Assembly: GCF_003006155.1 (NCBI RefSeq)
Contig: NZ_CP023559.1
Location: 1,426,001-1,490,000 of the forward strand
Origin: Salinicola tamaricis
Lineage (GTDB): Bacteria; Pseudomonadota; Gammaproteobacteria; Pseudomonadales; Halomonadaceae
Direction: 5' to 3'
Length of the DNA stretch: 64,000 bases
The notes below the pieces were generated by a model. The model made no database searches. It was not told the DNA's origin and saw only the letters and a program-made list of their open reading frames with translations. Position numbers and translations under genes: made by a program. Position 1 is the first letter of the stretch, and the number at the start of each line of letters is the position of its first letter. Below are positions 40,915 to 52,353 of this stretch, piece by piece.

Positions 40915-41361
40915 TCAGTCGCGGGGAGCGTTACCAGTCTGGGCGTGGTCATGAGCCGCATTATCGGTGTCCGCGCTATCCCGATAGTGGCGGCCCAGAG
41001 ATGCCAGGGCGTCGATCAGCTTGTCGATCTCGCTGCTGAAGCGCTGCTGCTGCTGAGAATAGAAGTGGCGGGTATAGGAGGAGCCCTTGTGCTTCTTGAC
41101 CAGCGAATCGAACTGCTCGCCCAACTGCTGGGTATGAAAACGCAGGCGCTCGGTCAGGAACTCGGCATGTCCTTGATGGCAGGCCACATCCATCAGCGCC
41201 CTCACCTGCACGGTAAGCAGGTAGAGCTGCATGACATTGCGCTCCTGCACCTCCTTCTGGGTCGAGACGCTGTCATCGAGCAGATTGATCGCGCTCATCT
41301 CACAGCAATCCGTCGCCTCCGACATCGGACGCTGCTCGCGGGCTTCCTGCGTCTGCATCAT
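40915..41361 (-). CDS. Hypothetical protein, 148 aa
   Basis: Not recognised. A soluble, largely helical protein with no signal peptide or membrane segment; it contains EATDCCEMSAINLLDD, VRALMDVACHQGHAEFL and a Gln-rich stretch (YSQQQQRFSSEIDKL), ending in an Asp/His-rich tail. ATG 41361 has a strong Shine-Dalgarno (GAGGAGG) a few bases upstream, which supports a genuine gene; a second Met is adjacent. It is isolated, reading toward the parS-like cluster. Confidence 0.7.
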   Translation of the reverse strand: MMQTQEAREQRPMSEATDCCEMSAINLLDDSVSTQKEVQERNVMQLYLLTVQVRALMDVACHQGHAEFLTERLRFHTQQLGEQFDSLVKKHKGSSYTRHFYSQQQQRFSSEIDKLIDALASLGRHYRDSADTDNAAHDHAQTGNAPRD

Positions 41362-41578
41362 GATGACCTCCTCGGCTGCGGTGCATAAGATACTTTCAGT
41401 CTAAGCAGCGCCGGGGCTTTACTCCCTCAATCATTAGTCGAAAGCGTCAATGCGCCGCAGGCCGATTCGAACAAGGCGGCATAGCGCGCCCATCCGCGCA
41501 GCGTGGAAATCTGACTTCCAGGGTGGCCCAGGCGCGCGATGACGATGGGCACCGGTCAACATCAAGCACGCTCTCTTC

Positions 41579-42612
41579 TCAAGCGCGATCCGCCCGGGTG
41601 GTTTCATCGATCGCGGCCGTCGAGATCAACTCAGCGAAGCGGTTTAGATCGACGTTGCCGCCGGAAAGCAAGACCCCGACACGCTGGCCCTCGACTCGCA
41701 CACGGCCCGCGAAAGCCGCCGCAGCCGCCAAACAACCGGTCGGCTCGACCAACTGCTTCATGCGGCCGGCCAGAAAGCCCATCGTCTCGACCAGCTCAGC
41801 GTCGGTGACGGTGACGATCTCGTCGACGCACTGCTGCAGCACCGGAAACGTCAGGCGGCCCAAGGCCTGGGTCTGAGCGCCATCGGCGATCGTGCGCGGC
41901 GTGGCAATCGCAACGATCTCGCCACTGGCCAGGCTTCTCTGGGCGTCGTTGCCGGCTTCCGGCTCGACCCCGATGATCCGGCAATGGGGATAGCGCGCCC
42001 TGGCGACCGTGGCGCAGCCGGACAGCAGCCCGCCACCGCCCAGCGGCACGATCAACGTCTCCAGCTCACCCACATCGTCGAACAGCTCCTCGGCCGCGGT
42101 CCCCTGCCCCGCCATGACGTGGGGATGATCGAACGGCGGGATCAGGGTCAAACCTTCAGCCTCGGCCAGTTCCCGGCCCAACGTCTCGCGATCCTGGGTA
42201 TAGCGATCATAGAGCACCACCTCGGCCCCGTAGCCCCGCGTGGCCGCGATCTTGATCGCAGGCGCATCCTCGGGCATCACGATGACGGCACGAATGCCAT
42301 GCAGTCTGGCCGAGAGCGCAATCGCCTGGGCATGATTGCCCGAGGAAAAGGCGATCACCCCCGCAGCCTTCTGACCGCGATCGAACTGGCTGATGGCGTT
42401 ATAGCCACCCCGAAACTTGAAGGCGCCGACGCGCTGGAGATGCTCGGCCTTGAAATATAGCGCGGCGCCGCTGCGCGCATCGGCCGTCGTCGAGCGCAGC
42501 ACGGGCGTGTGGTGGGCGATGCCCGCCAGCCGCCGTGTGCCGCCACCACATCGTCATAATCGATCGCCAACCGGCTCAGCTGCGCTCTCTCCTGCCACCT
42601 ATCACCCATCAT
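41579..42612 (-). CDS. PLP-dependent threonine/serine dehydratase-like protein (one frameshift)
   Basis: Fold type II PLP enzyme, distinct from ilvA in this window and lacking ACT domains. The PLP lysine is in GAFKFRGGYNAIS, the substrate loop in FSSGNHAQAIAL and the phosphate-binding glycines in VPLGGGGLLSGCATV. The N-terminus (RLAIDYDDVVAAH, then RRLAGIAHHTPVLRSTT) needs one missing base near 42530. ATG 42612 or 42609 is the likely start. Possible activities are catabolic threonine/serine deamination or 3-hydroxyaspartate dehydration; sequence does not decide. Corrected length is about 344 aa. Confidence 0.82.
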
Positions 42613-42666
42613 CTGTCCCCTGTCACGGCCGTCACTGACACCCGTTGGCGGGCTGCGTAATATGTT

Positions 42667-42866
42667 AGGTGCTGTCTGAAAAGTCGACGAGCGAAGGCCA
42701 GGCAAGGCAAAAATCGGCGAGAACGCGGAGTTTACGGGGTGTAAATGACCATGTGACTCGCTCCGCTCGCCCCTTCGGGCCGTCCTTCGGACGTTCTGAA
42801 CGTTGTTCAGTGAGTCGATTTTTAACGCCGCATGGGCGAGCGCAGTCCTTTTCAGACAGTGCCTTG
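42667..42866 (-). repeat. Covarying-stem interspersed repeat, copy C (long)
   Basis: About 200 bp, inverted relative to copies A and B. Outer stem GTGCTGTCTGAAAAG with CTTTTCAGACAGTGC (one mismatch). Core blocks AAAAATCGGCGAGAACGCGG, AGTTTACGGGGTGTAAATGA and ATTTTTAACGCCGCATGGGC are shared; an extra segment of about 55 bp with its own inverted repeats is inserted in the middle. Confidence 0.85.
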
Positions 42867-42907
42867 TGACAGTGTCACGCGCAACGCCCCCCCAAGGAAA
42901 GTGACAG

Positions 42908-43371
42908 ATGACGACATACGACTGGCGCTGGTACCGCGGCGAACAGCTAGATACTCACACGCTCTACCGCCCTGCTGGCGCTGCGCACGACGGTATTCGT
43001 GGTCGAGCAGCAGTGCGCCTACCAAGAGCTGGATGGTCACGATCTGAGTGCTGCGACCGATCATCTCGCAGTGTGGGCGGAATGGCACCTTGGCCGCGTC
43101 ATTACGCCTGCGGACTCCGGTATCGATACGCGAGCCGGTGACCATCGGGCGCGTAGTGATCGCGCAAGACCACCGCGGCGCGGGCCTGGGCCATCGGCTG
43201 ATGGCGGCGGCGCTCGAACATCTCACCGAGCGCTGGCCGGGTCGCGACGCCTACCTCTCCGCCCAGGCCCACCTGCAGAACTACTACGCAGGCCACGGTT
43301 TCGTCGCGGTGACAGATACTTACCTGGAGGACAATATCCCGCATATCGGTATGTATCGGCACGGCGGCTGA
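42908..43371 (+). CDS. elaA: ElaA-type GNAT acetyltransferase (frameshifted)
   Basis: GNAT-fold protein of the ElaA family, whose substrate is undefined. Family segments appear in different frames: TTYDWRWYRGEQLDTHTLY, LALRTTVFVVEQQCAYQELDGHDL, then TIGRVVIAQDHRGAGLGHRLM (acetyl-CoA loop), YLSAQAHLQNYYAGHGFVAV and DNIPHIGMYR. At least two indels between 42975 and 43135 are required. ATG 42908 follows a repeat element by about 40 bp. Corrected length is about 155 aa. Confidence 0.8.
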
Positions 43372-43423
43372 ACTCGCATACCTGCGTACCGGTAACGGCG
43401 CCCCGCCCTGACTCGCTTTGGTG

Positions 43424-43450
43424 TAAAGATTTGCCCGCGCTCGCCGTTAA
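43424..43450 (+). promoter_or_regulatory. Predicted sigma-28 (FliA) promoter of the chemoreceptor
   Basis: TAAAGATT, an 11-bp spacer and GCCGTTAA, each one base away from the flagellar sigma-28 consensus TAAAGTTT-N11-GCCGATAA. It lies 41 bp before the chemoreceptor start, so the receptor is probably coexpressed with flagellar late genes. Confidence 0.7.
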
Positions 43451-43491
43451 GTCTCCGTGGCGCCCTGCCTCCCCTGCTGCGGAGATCCGCG

Positions 43492-45017
43492 ATGTCATCC
43501 CCTGTGCCAAGTTCCATCGATCAGTTACTGGCACCGGTTTACACCCGCGCCAATCGCCTGCTGACCTTGGTCGTCGTGCTGCTTTTCCTCTCGTCTCTGG
43601 GCCTGGCCGGCGTGCATCAGCGCTGGCTGGCGGCGCTCGCCGTCGGCCTGCCGCTGATGGCGCTCGCGCTCGCAGCGATTCGGCTGGCCCCGGCGACGCT
43701 CTTCACCCGCCTGCTGGTGGCCGCCGTGCTGATGGGCTTCGCCGGGCTGCAGATCCATCTGCTGGCGGGCATGATCGAGGCACATTTCGCGGTGTTCATT
43801 CTGCTGTCGCTGGTGCTGCTCTATCGAGACTGGCGCCCGGTGGTGATGGCCGCCGGGGTGATCGCCGCCCATCACCTGCTGTTCGGCTTCTGGCAGAGCC
43901 GTGGCGGTGCGGTCGACGTGATGCCGACTCATCATCGCCCAGGGCCAGATCATGGCCGATGGTGCTCGTGCATGCGGCCTACGTAGTGGTCGAAACCGCG
44001 CTACTCGTCGCCATGACCCGGCTGATGCGCCGTGAGGCGATCATGGGGGTCGAACTCGGTGCCATGGGCAGCCATATCGGGCGCGAGCCGGGGCAGTTCG
44101 ATCTGGCCTTCGACGAGCGCCACATGTGGAGCCCACTGGGCGGCAGCTTCCGTCGCACCATGCTCGCGGTCCGCACCACCCTGAGCGAGGTGGTCGATAG
44201 CCTGATGGCGCTGTCGCGCACCGGCGAGACGATCGCCGGCGCCAACGACCAGCTCGCCGCGCGCACGCGCGAGGCCTCGGATGCGCTCGAGCGGGCCACC
44301 GCCTCGCTGGCCCAGTTGGGCGAGCGCGGGCGCGACAACGCCGCCAGCGCCGATACCGCCAGCGAGCGTATGCGTCAGGCGGACACCCTGATGGCCCAGG
44401 GCAACGAGCGGGTCGCACGGCTGACGCAGACCATGCGCGGCATGCGCGACAGCGCCGGTCGCATTGCCGACATCACCTCGCTGATCGACGGTATCGCCTT
44501 CCAGACCCATATCCTCTCGCTCAACGCGTCGGTCGAGGCGGCGCGGGCCGGAGAGAGCGGCCGCGGTTTCGCCGTGGTAGCCAAGGAGGTGGGCGTGCTG
44601 GCCCAGCAGAGCGCCGACGCCTCGCGCCAGATCGCCGGGGTGATCGAGGCCACGCAGCAGCAGGTCAAGGAGAGCAGCCAGCGCGCCGAGGAGGTGACCA
44701 CGGCCATGGCAAACATCGGTGAGCAGATCCATCAGGTCAACGCACTGATGGACGAGATCCGTCATGCCAGTGAGGCGCAGCGCCAGGCTGGTACGCAGAT
44801 CGGCGAGGAGATCACCGCCATCAGTCAGGGCGCCAGACAGAACGGTGCTCTGGTCGACGGCCTGAGCGAGAGCGTCGAGTCACTGCGCCACCAGTCGCAG
44901 CGCCTGAGCGATGCCCTGGATGTCTTTACTCTGGAGCACGCCGGCCCCCGGGGAGATAGCACAACGCCCCGTGCCCGCCACGCGGGTCTCGAACTGGCGC
45001 CCCCGGCGAGTCATTGA
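43492..45017 (+). CDS. Methyl-accepting chemotaxis protein with multi-helix membrane domain (one frameshift)
   Basis: Chemoreceptor of about 509 aa. The N-terminal half is an integral membrane region of about five hydrophobic helices (residues 20-190) without a periplasmic ligand domain; after a shift near 43920 the last helix reads VLVHAAYVVVETALLVAMT. A long coiled coil follows, with the signalling hairpin DGIAFQTHILSLNASVEAAR and GFAVVAKEVGVLAQQSADASRQI. The unusual VGVLAQQS replaces the more common VRxLAxRS. No HAMP is evident. The ligand is unknown. ATG 43492 follows GCGGAG. Confidence 0.87.
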
Positions 45018-45054
45018 GACGAGGCGTCCAAGACCCGCAACACTCCCCAGACAT

Positions 45055-45084
45055 AAAAAAACCGGCACCCTCACGGGTGCCGGT
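45055..45084 (-). terminator. Bidirectional terminator between the chemoreceptor and gabT
   Basis: Perfect 10-bp stem ACCGGCACCC/GGGTGCCGGT with a 4-nt loop. On the minus strand it is followed by six Ts, giving a strong terminator for gabT; it can also end chemoreceptor transcription. Confidence 0.88.
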
Positions 45085-45104
45085 CGCATGCGTCACGGCG
45101 CCGT

Positions 45105-46382
45105 TCAGGCGCCGAATTCGCTCAGCATCTTTTCGATCAGATCCAGCCCCTCTTCCAGCACCTCGTCACTGATGGTGACCGGCATCAGGAAGCGGATGGT
45201 GTTGCCGTAGAGGCCGCAGGAGAGCAGGATCAGCCCGCGCTCGCGTGCGGTCTTGCACAGCTTGGCCGCCATCTCGGGGTTGGGCTGCGCGCTCTTCTTG
45301 TCGCTGACCAGGTCGAACGCCGCCATGGCACCCAGGTTGCGCGCGTTGGCGACCGAGGCGTAATCCTGCTGCCACTTGTCGAAGCGCGCCCGCAGCTTCT
45401 CGCCCAGCGCCTGGCTCTTCTCCAGGATGCGCTCCTCCTCGAACACCTCGAGCACTGCCAGTACCGCGGCACACGATACCGGGCTGCCGGTATAGGTGCC
45501 GCCCAGCGAGTTGCCACCGGAAGCGTCCATGACCTTGTCGGTGCCCACCACGGCCGAGATCGGCATGCCGTCGGCCATGCTCTTGGCCATGGTCATGATG
45601 TCCGGCTCGACGCCCGAGTGCTCGATCGCGAACAGCTTGCCGGTACGTCCGAAACCCGACTGCACCTCGTCGACGATCATCAGGATGCCGTGCTCGTCAC
45701 AGATCTCGCGGATCGCTTCGAGGAAGCGCTTGGGCGCGGCGTGAAAGCCACCCTCGCCAAGCACCGGCTCGATCACGATCGCCGCGGTATCGCGCGGATT
45801 GGCATCGGTCTTGAGCACCATCTTGAGGTGGCGCAGGGCCTCCTCTTCACTGACACCGATCGACTCGACCGGATAGGGCGCACGGTAGACCTGTCCCGGC
45901 ATCGGGCCGAAGTCGTTGCGGTAGGGGGCGACCTTGCCGTTCATCGCCATGGTCATAAAGGTGCGCCCGTGATAGCCGCCGGAGAAGCAGATCACGCTGG
46001 AGCGCCCGGTGGCGGCCCGCGCCACCTTGACCGCGTTCTCCAGCGCCTCGGCGCCGGAGTTGGCCAGCATCACCTTGGCGTGGCCACGCACCGGCGTCAC
46101 TTCACTGAGCTTCTGCGCCACACGCACGTAGCCCTCGTAGGGCATGACCGTCTGGCAGGTGTGCATGACGCGGTCGAGCTGCGCCTTGACCGCCTCGACC
46201 ACCTTGGGGTGCCGGTGACCGATATTGAGCACGCCGATACCGCCGGCGAAGTCGATGAAGCGCTTGCCGTCCTCGTCCCACAGCTCGGCGTTCTCCGCCC
46301 GCGCGGCGAATTCGACCGCCGGGCTGGCGGCACCGCTGGCCACATAGCGCTGCTTGAGTTCATTGAGTTCTGCGTTGGTCAT
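45105..46382 (-). CDS. gabT: 4-aminobutyrate aminotransferase
   Basis: Class III PLP aminotransferase (425 aa, intact) converting GABA and 2-oxoglutarate to succinate semialdehyde and glutamate. Features: FIDFAGGIGVLNIGHRHPKVV, NSGAEALENAVKVARAATGR, SGGYHGRTFMTMAMNGKV, the cofactor-binding MIVDEVQSGFGRTG and the PLP lysine region DIMTMAKSMADGMPISAVVG. A permease gene precedes it on the same strand and a MocR-type regulator diverges, suggesting a locus for uptake and use of GABA or another omega-amino acid. Confidence 0.9.
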   Translation of the reverse strand: MTNAELNELKQRYVASGAASPAVEFAARAENAELWDEDGKRFIDFAGGIGVLNIGHRHPKVVEAVKAQLDRVMHTCQTVMPYEGYVRVAQKLSEVTPVRGHAKVMLANSGAEALENAVKVARAATGRSSVICFSGGYHGRTFMTMAMNGKVAPYRNDFGPMPGQVYRAPYPVESIGVSEEEALRHLKMVLKTDANPRDTAAIVIEPVLGEGGFHAAPKRFLEAIREICDEHGILMIVDEVQSGFGRTGKLFAIEHSGVEPDIMTMAKSMADGMPISAVVGTDKVMDASGGNSLGGTYTGSPVSCAAVLAVLEVFEEERILEKSQALGEKLRARFDKWQQDYASVANARNLGAMAAFDLVSDKKSAQPNPEMAAKLCKTARERGLILLSCGLYGNTIRFLMPVTISDEVLEEGLDLIEKMLSEFGA

Positions 46383-46470
46383 GCAACTCTCCTCCTGAAA
46401 CGGCGCGCGTCATGGCGCCGATGAGCCGTCCCGGACGTCCGCACGGGTGTCGACGGGACGATGGTGACTG

Positions 46471-47893
46471 TCACGATGTCGTGTAAGAGGCACGGATGAG
46501 ACGATCGCCTACCTCTCGACCGTAGCGCTGTCGCGCCCACACGTACAGCAACAATCCGGCGATCATCCAGCCGCCGAATACCACCCACTCCACCGGCACA
46601 AGCGCCGACGGACTGCCCGGCAGGTAGAGAAACACCATGCCCAGCGATAGCAGGACCGCGAGCACGCCGACCAGACCGCCGGCCTTGACCCGGTAGGGGC
46701 GCGCCATCTCCGGCTCGCGCCGGCGCAGGATCAGAAACGACAGCGATACGAACAGATAGGCGATGACGATCCCCAGGCCACCGGCATCGACCAGCCACAC
46801 CAGCGCCGGGCGGCCGAAGAACGGCGCCAGGGTGGAGAGCACGCCGATCAGGATGATGGCGTTGGTGGGTTGTCTTGTAGCGCGGATGCAGCTTGCCCAG
46901 AAACGCCGGCAGCATGCCCGAGTGGGCGAGTGCGTAGATCGCCCGCGAGCCGCCGATGTAGAAGGCATTCCAGCTGGTGATGATCCCGGCGATCCCCGCC
47001 AGCACCATCAGATTGCCGGCCCAGGCGCCATCGAACACCGCCTGCATGGCGTCGGGCACGCTCAGGGTGCTGCCGCCCAGGGCGTCATTGTCGAGCATCA
47101 GGCTGGTCCCCAGCACGATCAGGGTGTACCAGGCCACCGCCATGAGTACCGACAGCACCAGCACCTTGCCGATGTCGCGGAACGGCAGATCGATCTCTTC
47201 CGCCGCCTGGGGGATGACGTCGAAACCGACGAACAGGAAGGGCACCAGCACCAGCACCGCAACGATGCCGCCGAAGGCACCATGTTCGCCGCTGGCGAAC
47301 AGCGGCTGCATGTTGCCAGCGTCACCGGTGAACAGCGAACCGGTAACGAACATCACCCCGGCGATCAGGATCAGCCCGGTGACCACTTTCTGCAGCAGCG
47401 CGGCCGTCGAGATGCCCAGATAGTTGATCACCATCATCACCAGCGAGCCGATTACCCCGACCGCTACCCAGCTCGCCTTGACCTCCCAGCCGGCGACGGT
47501 CCACAGATCACCCACGGCATAGCCGGGGAACAGATGCTGGACCACCGTGGGTAACGCCACCGCCTCGAACGAGGCGACGCTGACATAGCCGAGCACGATG
47601 CTCCAGGTGCAGACGAAAGAGGCGAAGTGGCCCAGCGCGCGATAGCTGTAGACATGCTCGCCGCCGACCTGCGGCATCGCCGCCGCCAGTTCGGCGTAGG
47701 TCAGGCCGACCAGCAGCACCGCGATGCCGCCGATGATGAAGGCGATGATCGCGCCCAGGCTACCGCCATCGAGAATGGCGCCGCCGGTGAGCACGATCCA
47801 GCCCCAGCCGATCATCGCGCCGAAGGCGAGCGCCAGCACGTCGGCCCGCGCCAGGACGCGCACGAACTCGGTGGGTTGAGAAGCGTTGGACAT
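46471..47893 (-). CDS. APC family amino acid permease (one frameshift)
   Basis: Polytopic amino acid/polyamine transporter of about 474 aa with around 12 membrane helices. The first helix carries the substrate-binding signature FGAMIGWGWIV; later segments include GGEHVYSYRALGHFASF, LVPFLFVGFDVIPQAAEEID and SRAIYALAHSGMLPAFLGKLHPRYKT. The frame changes near 46872: one extra A after RYKT hides the continuation TNAIILIGVLSTLAPFFGRP, which ends at 46471. Reading on in the wrong frame would falsely overlap gabT. Its substrate is probably the one consumed by GabT (inference). Confidence 0.87.
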
Positions 47894-48019
47894 AGCAGGA
47901 TCTCTTGACGTTGTTGTTGATGAAGCGTGATGATGAAGCGTTGTTGCCGAAGCATTGTCGATGAGCCGCTATTGGCACGACTCTGACGCCACGCTATCAC
48001 CACCGCCAGCCACGCTGAG

Positions 48020-48050
48020 TAGACCACTCCTGCTATTCAGATAGACCACT
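48020..48050. promoter_or_regulatory. Direct-repeat operator, probably for the MocR regulator
   Basis: Two copies of TAGACCACT at 48020-48028 and 48042-48050, 22 bp apart (two helical turns), in the divergent gap between the permease and the regulator. On the other strand this is AGTGGTCTA, close to motifs reported for other MocR/PdxR-type regulators (from memory). Confidence 0.6.
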
Positions 48051-48101
48051 TGCGCGGCAAGCGCCATAATTTCATCGTCACTGCCTGCCCCGGAGAGACC
48101 C

Positions 48102-49535
48102 ATGGAAGATCGCCGCCGGGCCCTGACTCGGATCGAGAGCGGCTACCACGCCCAGCCTGACCATCTGACCAAGCACCAGCGCCTGGAGCAGACCCTGCTG
48201 TGGCTGATCGAACGCCACTGGCAGAAAGGTCAGCGCCTGCCCGGACACCGCGATCTGTGTGCGTCACTGGGCGTGGCCCGCAACACCCTGGCCGGGGTGA
48301 TCGAGCGGCTGGTCCAGCAGGGCCATCTGATCACCGACCACGGCCGCGGCACCTGGGTCCACAAGCCCACGCCGCCCGAGGTCAGCGCCCCTGCCACCGG
48401 GCCGATCTCCCGGCGTGCTCACCGGCTCCTGGGCGATGTCGGCGCCAGTCCGGTACAGAGCGGTGCCTTCGTCCCCGGGGTGCCGGATATCGTGCACTTC
48501 CCGCTGGCGCGCTGGCGCCAGCTCTACTCGCGCGTCACGGTGCCCCACAACACCCTGCTGCTCGCCTACGCCTCGGGCGGTTATGGACCGCTCAAGCGGG
48601 CAATCGCCGGCTTTCTCGCCCGCTGGCGCGGCATCCACTGCGAGCTCGATCAGATCGTGATCACCGAAGGCGCCCACCACGGCTTGCAGCTGTGCGCCCT
48701 GGCGCTCGCCGACGAGGGAGACCGGGCGGTGATGGACTCCCCCTTCTATTGGGGCGCGCGCAACGTCTTCCAGGCCTGCGGCCTGAGTGTCGATCACGCT
48801 ATCTGGGACCCCCGCCACGGCTACCGTCAGCCGCTGCCGGCGCCTGCGCCGCGACTGGTCTACTTCACCGGTTCGCACCACTACCCGCTGGGCGTGCAGT
48901 CAGTGAACGCTCACAAACAGGCGCTGATTCAGCATCTCGCGCCCGAGTGGGTTCTCGAGGATGACTACGAGTTCGGGGACGGCGACCGCCAGCCCCTGGC
49001 GTTCGACCCGCGCAGTGGCAACCGCATCCTGATCGGCTCCTTCTCCAAGCTGATGTTCCCCGGACTGCGGCTGGGCTACCTGGTGGTGCCCAGCGCCCTC
49101 AGCCATACCCTCAACCGGGTGCGTACCGGGGTCTTTCGCGAGGGTCGGCTGCTGGACCAGGCGGTGCTCGCCGCCTTCATCGACGCCGGCGATCTGGATC
49201 GCTGGTGCCACCGGATCGCGGCCGACTACCTGAGCCGTCAGCGCGAGCTCCACGCCTTGCTGGCAGAGACACCTGGCGTGATCGCCGTCTCCCCGCCGGC
49301 GCCCAATATCAGCTTGAGCGTCGAGCTCTGCCCCACCCTCGACGACGAACGCCTGTCGCACTACCTGCTCAACCGCCACCACCTGGTGGCGCGGCCGCTG
49401 AGCCGGGTATGTGCGCCCGGCGATACGCGCCGCGGTCTGGTGCTTGGGGTGGGCATGGCCGAAGGGGAGGCGCTGACACGCCAGGGGCGGCGGCTGGCGG
49501 CGGCGATCCGCACTTTCGTCGAGCAGCAGGCGTAA
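48102..49535 (+). CDS. MocR/GabR-type regulator (GntR DNA-binding + aminotransferase domain)
   Basis: A 477-aa fusion, intact. The N-terminal winged helix (residues 20-85: LWLIERHWQKGQRLPGHRDL, LGVARNTLAGVIERLVQQG) is of GntR type. The C-terminal part is a fold type I aminotransferase domain with ASGGYGPLKRAIAGFLARWR, VLEDDYEFGDGDRQPLA and the PLP lysine in GSFSKLMFPGLRLGYLV. Such proteins sense PLP-bound amino compounds. It diverges from the permease-gabT unit and very probably controls it through the paired TAGACCACT sites. Confidence 0.9.
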   Translation: MEDRRRALTRIESGYHAQPDHLTKHQRLEQTLLWLIERHWQKGQRLPGHRDLCASLGVARNTLAGVIERLVQQGHLITDHGRGTWVHKPTPPEVSAPATGPISRRAHRLLGDVGASPVQSGAFVPGVPDIVHFPLARWRQLYSRVTVPHNTLLLAYASGGYGPLKRAIAGFLARWRGIHCELDQIVITEGAHHGLQLCALALADEGDRAVMDSPFYWGARNVFQACGLSVDHAIWDPRHGYRQPLPAPAPRLVYFTGSHHYPLGVQSVNAHKQALIQHLAPEWVLEDDYEFGDGDRQPLAFDPRSGNRILIGSFSKLMFPGLRLGYLVVPSALSHTLNRVRTGVFREGRLLDQAVLAAFIDAGDLDRWCHRIAADYLSRQRELHALLAETPGVIAVSPPAPNISLSVELCPTLDDERLSHYLLNRHHLVARPLSRVCAPGDTRRGLVLGVGMAEGEALTRQGRRLAAAIRTFVEQQA

Positions 49536-49729
49536 GTCTCGACAGCGCCGGGGTCCATCGCGTGCCGTAGAGCGTTGTTTCGAGAAGCGTTGTTTTTAGA
49601 AACCCTGTTATCAAAAGACGCCGCCTCGAAAAGCGCTGTCTCTAAGAGTGCCTTTTACAACCGCTGGACGACGTGGGCTTATCCGGCGGCAGGGCCCGAA
49701 GCGTCGGACCGTTGCGAGGGCGCTGTGAA
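49536..49729. other. Gene-free region with short degenerate repeats
   Basis: 49560-49650 holds successive imperfect units of about 15 bp around AAGCGTTGTTT (for example GAGCGTTGTTTCGAG, AAGCGTTGTTTTTAG, AAGCGCTGTCTCTAAG). A similar unit reappears at 49825-49845. No coding frame is credible. Confidence 0.5.
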
Positions 49730-49820
49730 CCCCTCCCTGGGCGCTACCTTTGCCATCCCTGGCAAAGGACCCTCGCTTTGCCCTACCCCCGGCGCCCATC
49801 GTCAGAGGGTTGGGAAATGG
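49730..49820 (+). repeat. Structured intergenic repeat, copy 2
   Basis: Same orientation and nearly the same sequence as 1590-1674, with a 6-7 bp insertion (near GCCCTA) and a few substitutions. The inner hairpin CTTTGCC/GGCAAAG and the CATCGTCAGAGGGTT end are conserved. Confidence 0.8.
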
Positions 49821-49857
49821 CCTATGAAAGCGTTGTTTCTAAAAACGATCCCTGAAC

Positions 49858-49892
49858 GCAAAACGGCCCGCCCCCGATAGGGGGCGGGCCGT
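49858..49892 (-). terminator. Terminator of gyrB
   Basis: 13-bp perfect stem (ACGGCCCGCCCCC and complement) with a 4-nt loop; on the minus strand it is followed by TTTTGCG. It lies 28 bp beyond the gyrB stop. Confidence 0.82.
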
Positions 49893-49919
49893 CGGCTGGC
49901 CTGGCAGTGTCTCGGGCGC

Positions 49920-52337
<2,418 letters not shown>

Positions 52338-52353
52338 TCACTCCATGGTGAAA

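Noticed and set aside
42999..45017. 672-codon open frame covering elaA and the chemoreceptor
   Set aside because: Its first part is an out-of-frame reading of elaA and of the receptor's membrane region; only the last 360 residues are the receptor. It arises from a frameshift.
46379..47893. Permease reading frame that continues to 46379 and overlaps gabT by 4 bp
   Set aside because: After about 46872 the frame loses all transporter character; the true C-terminus continues in another frame and ends at 46471.
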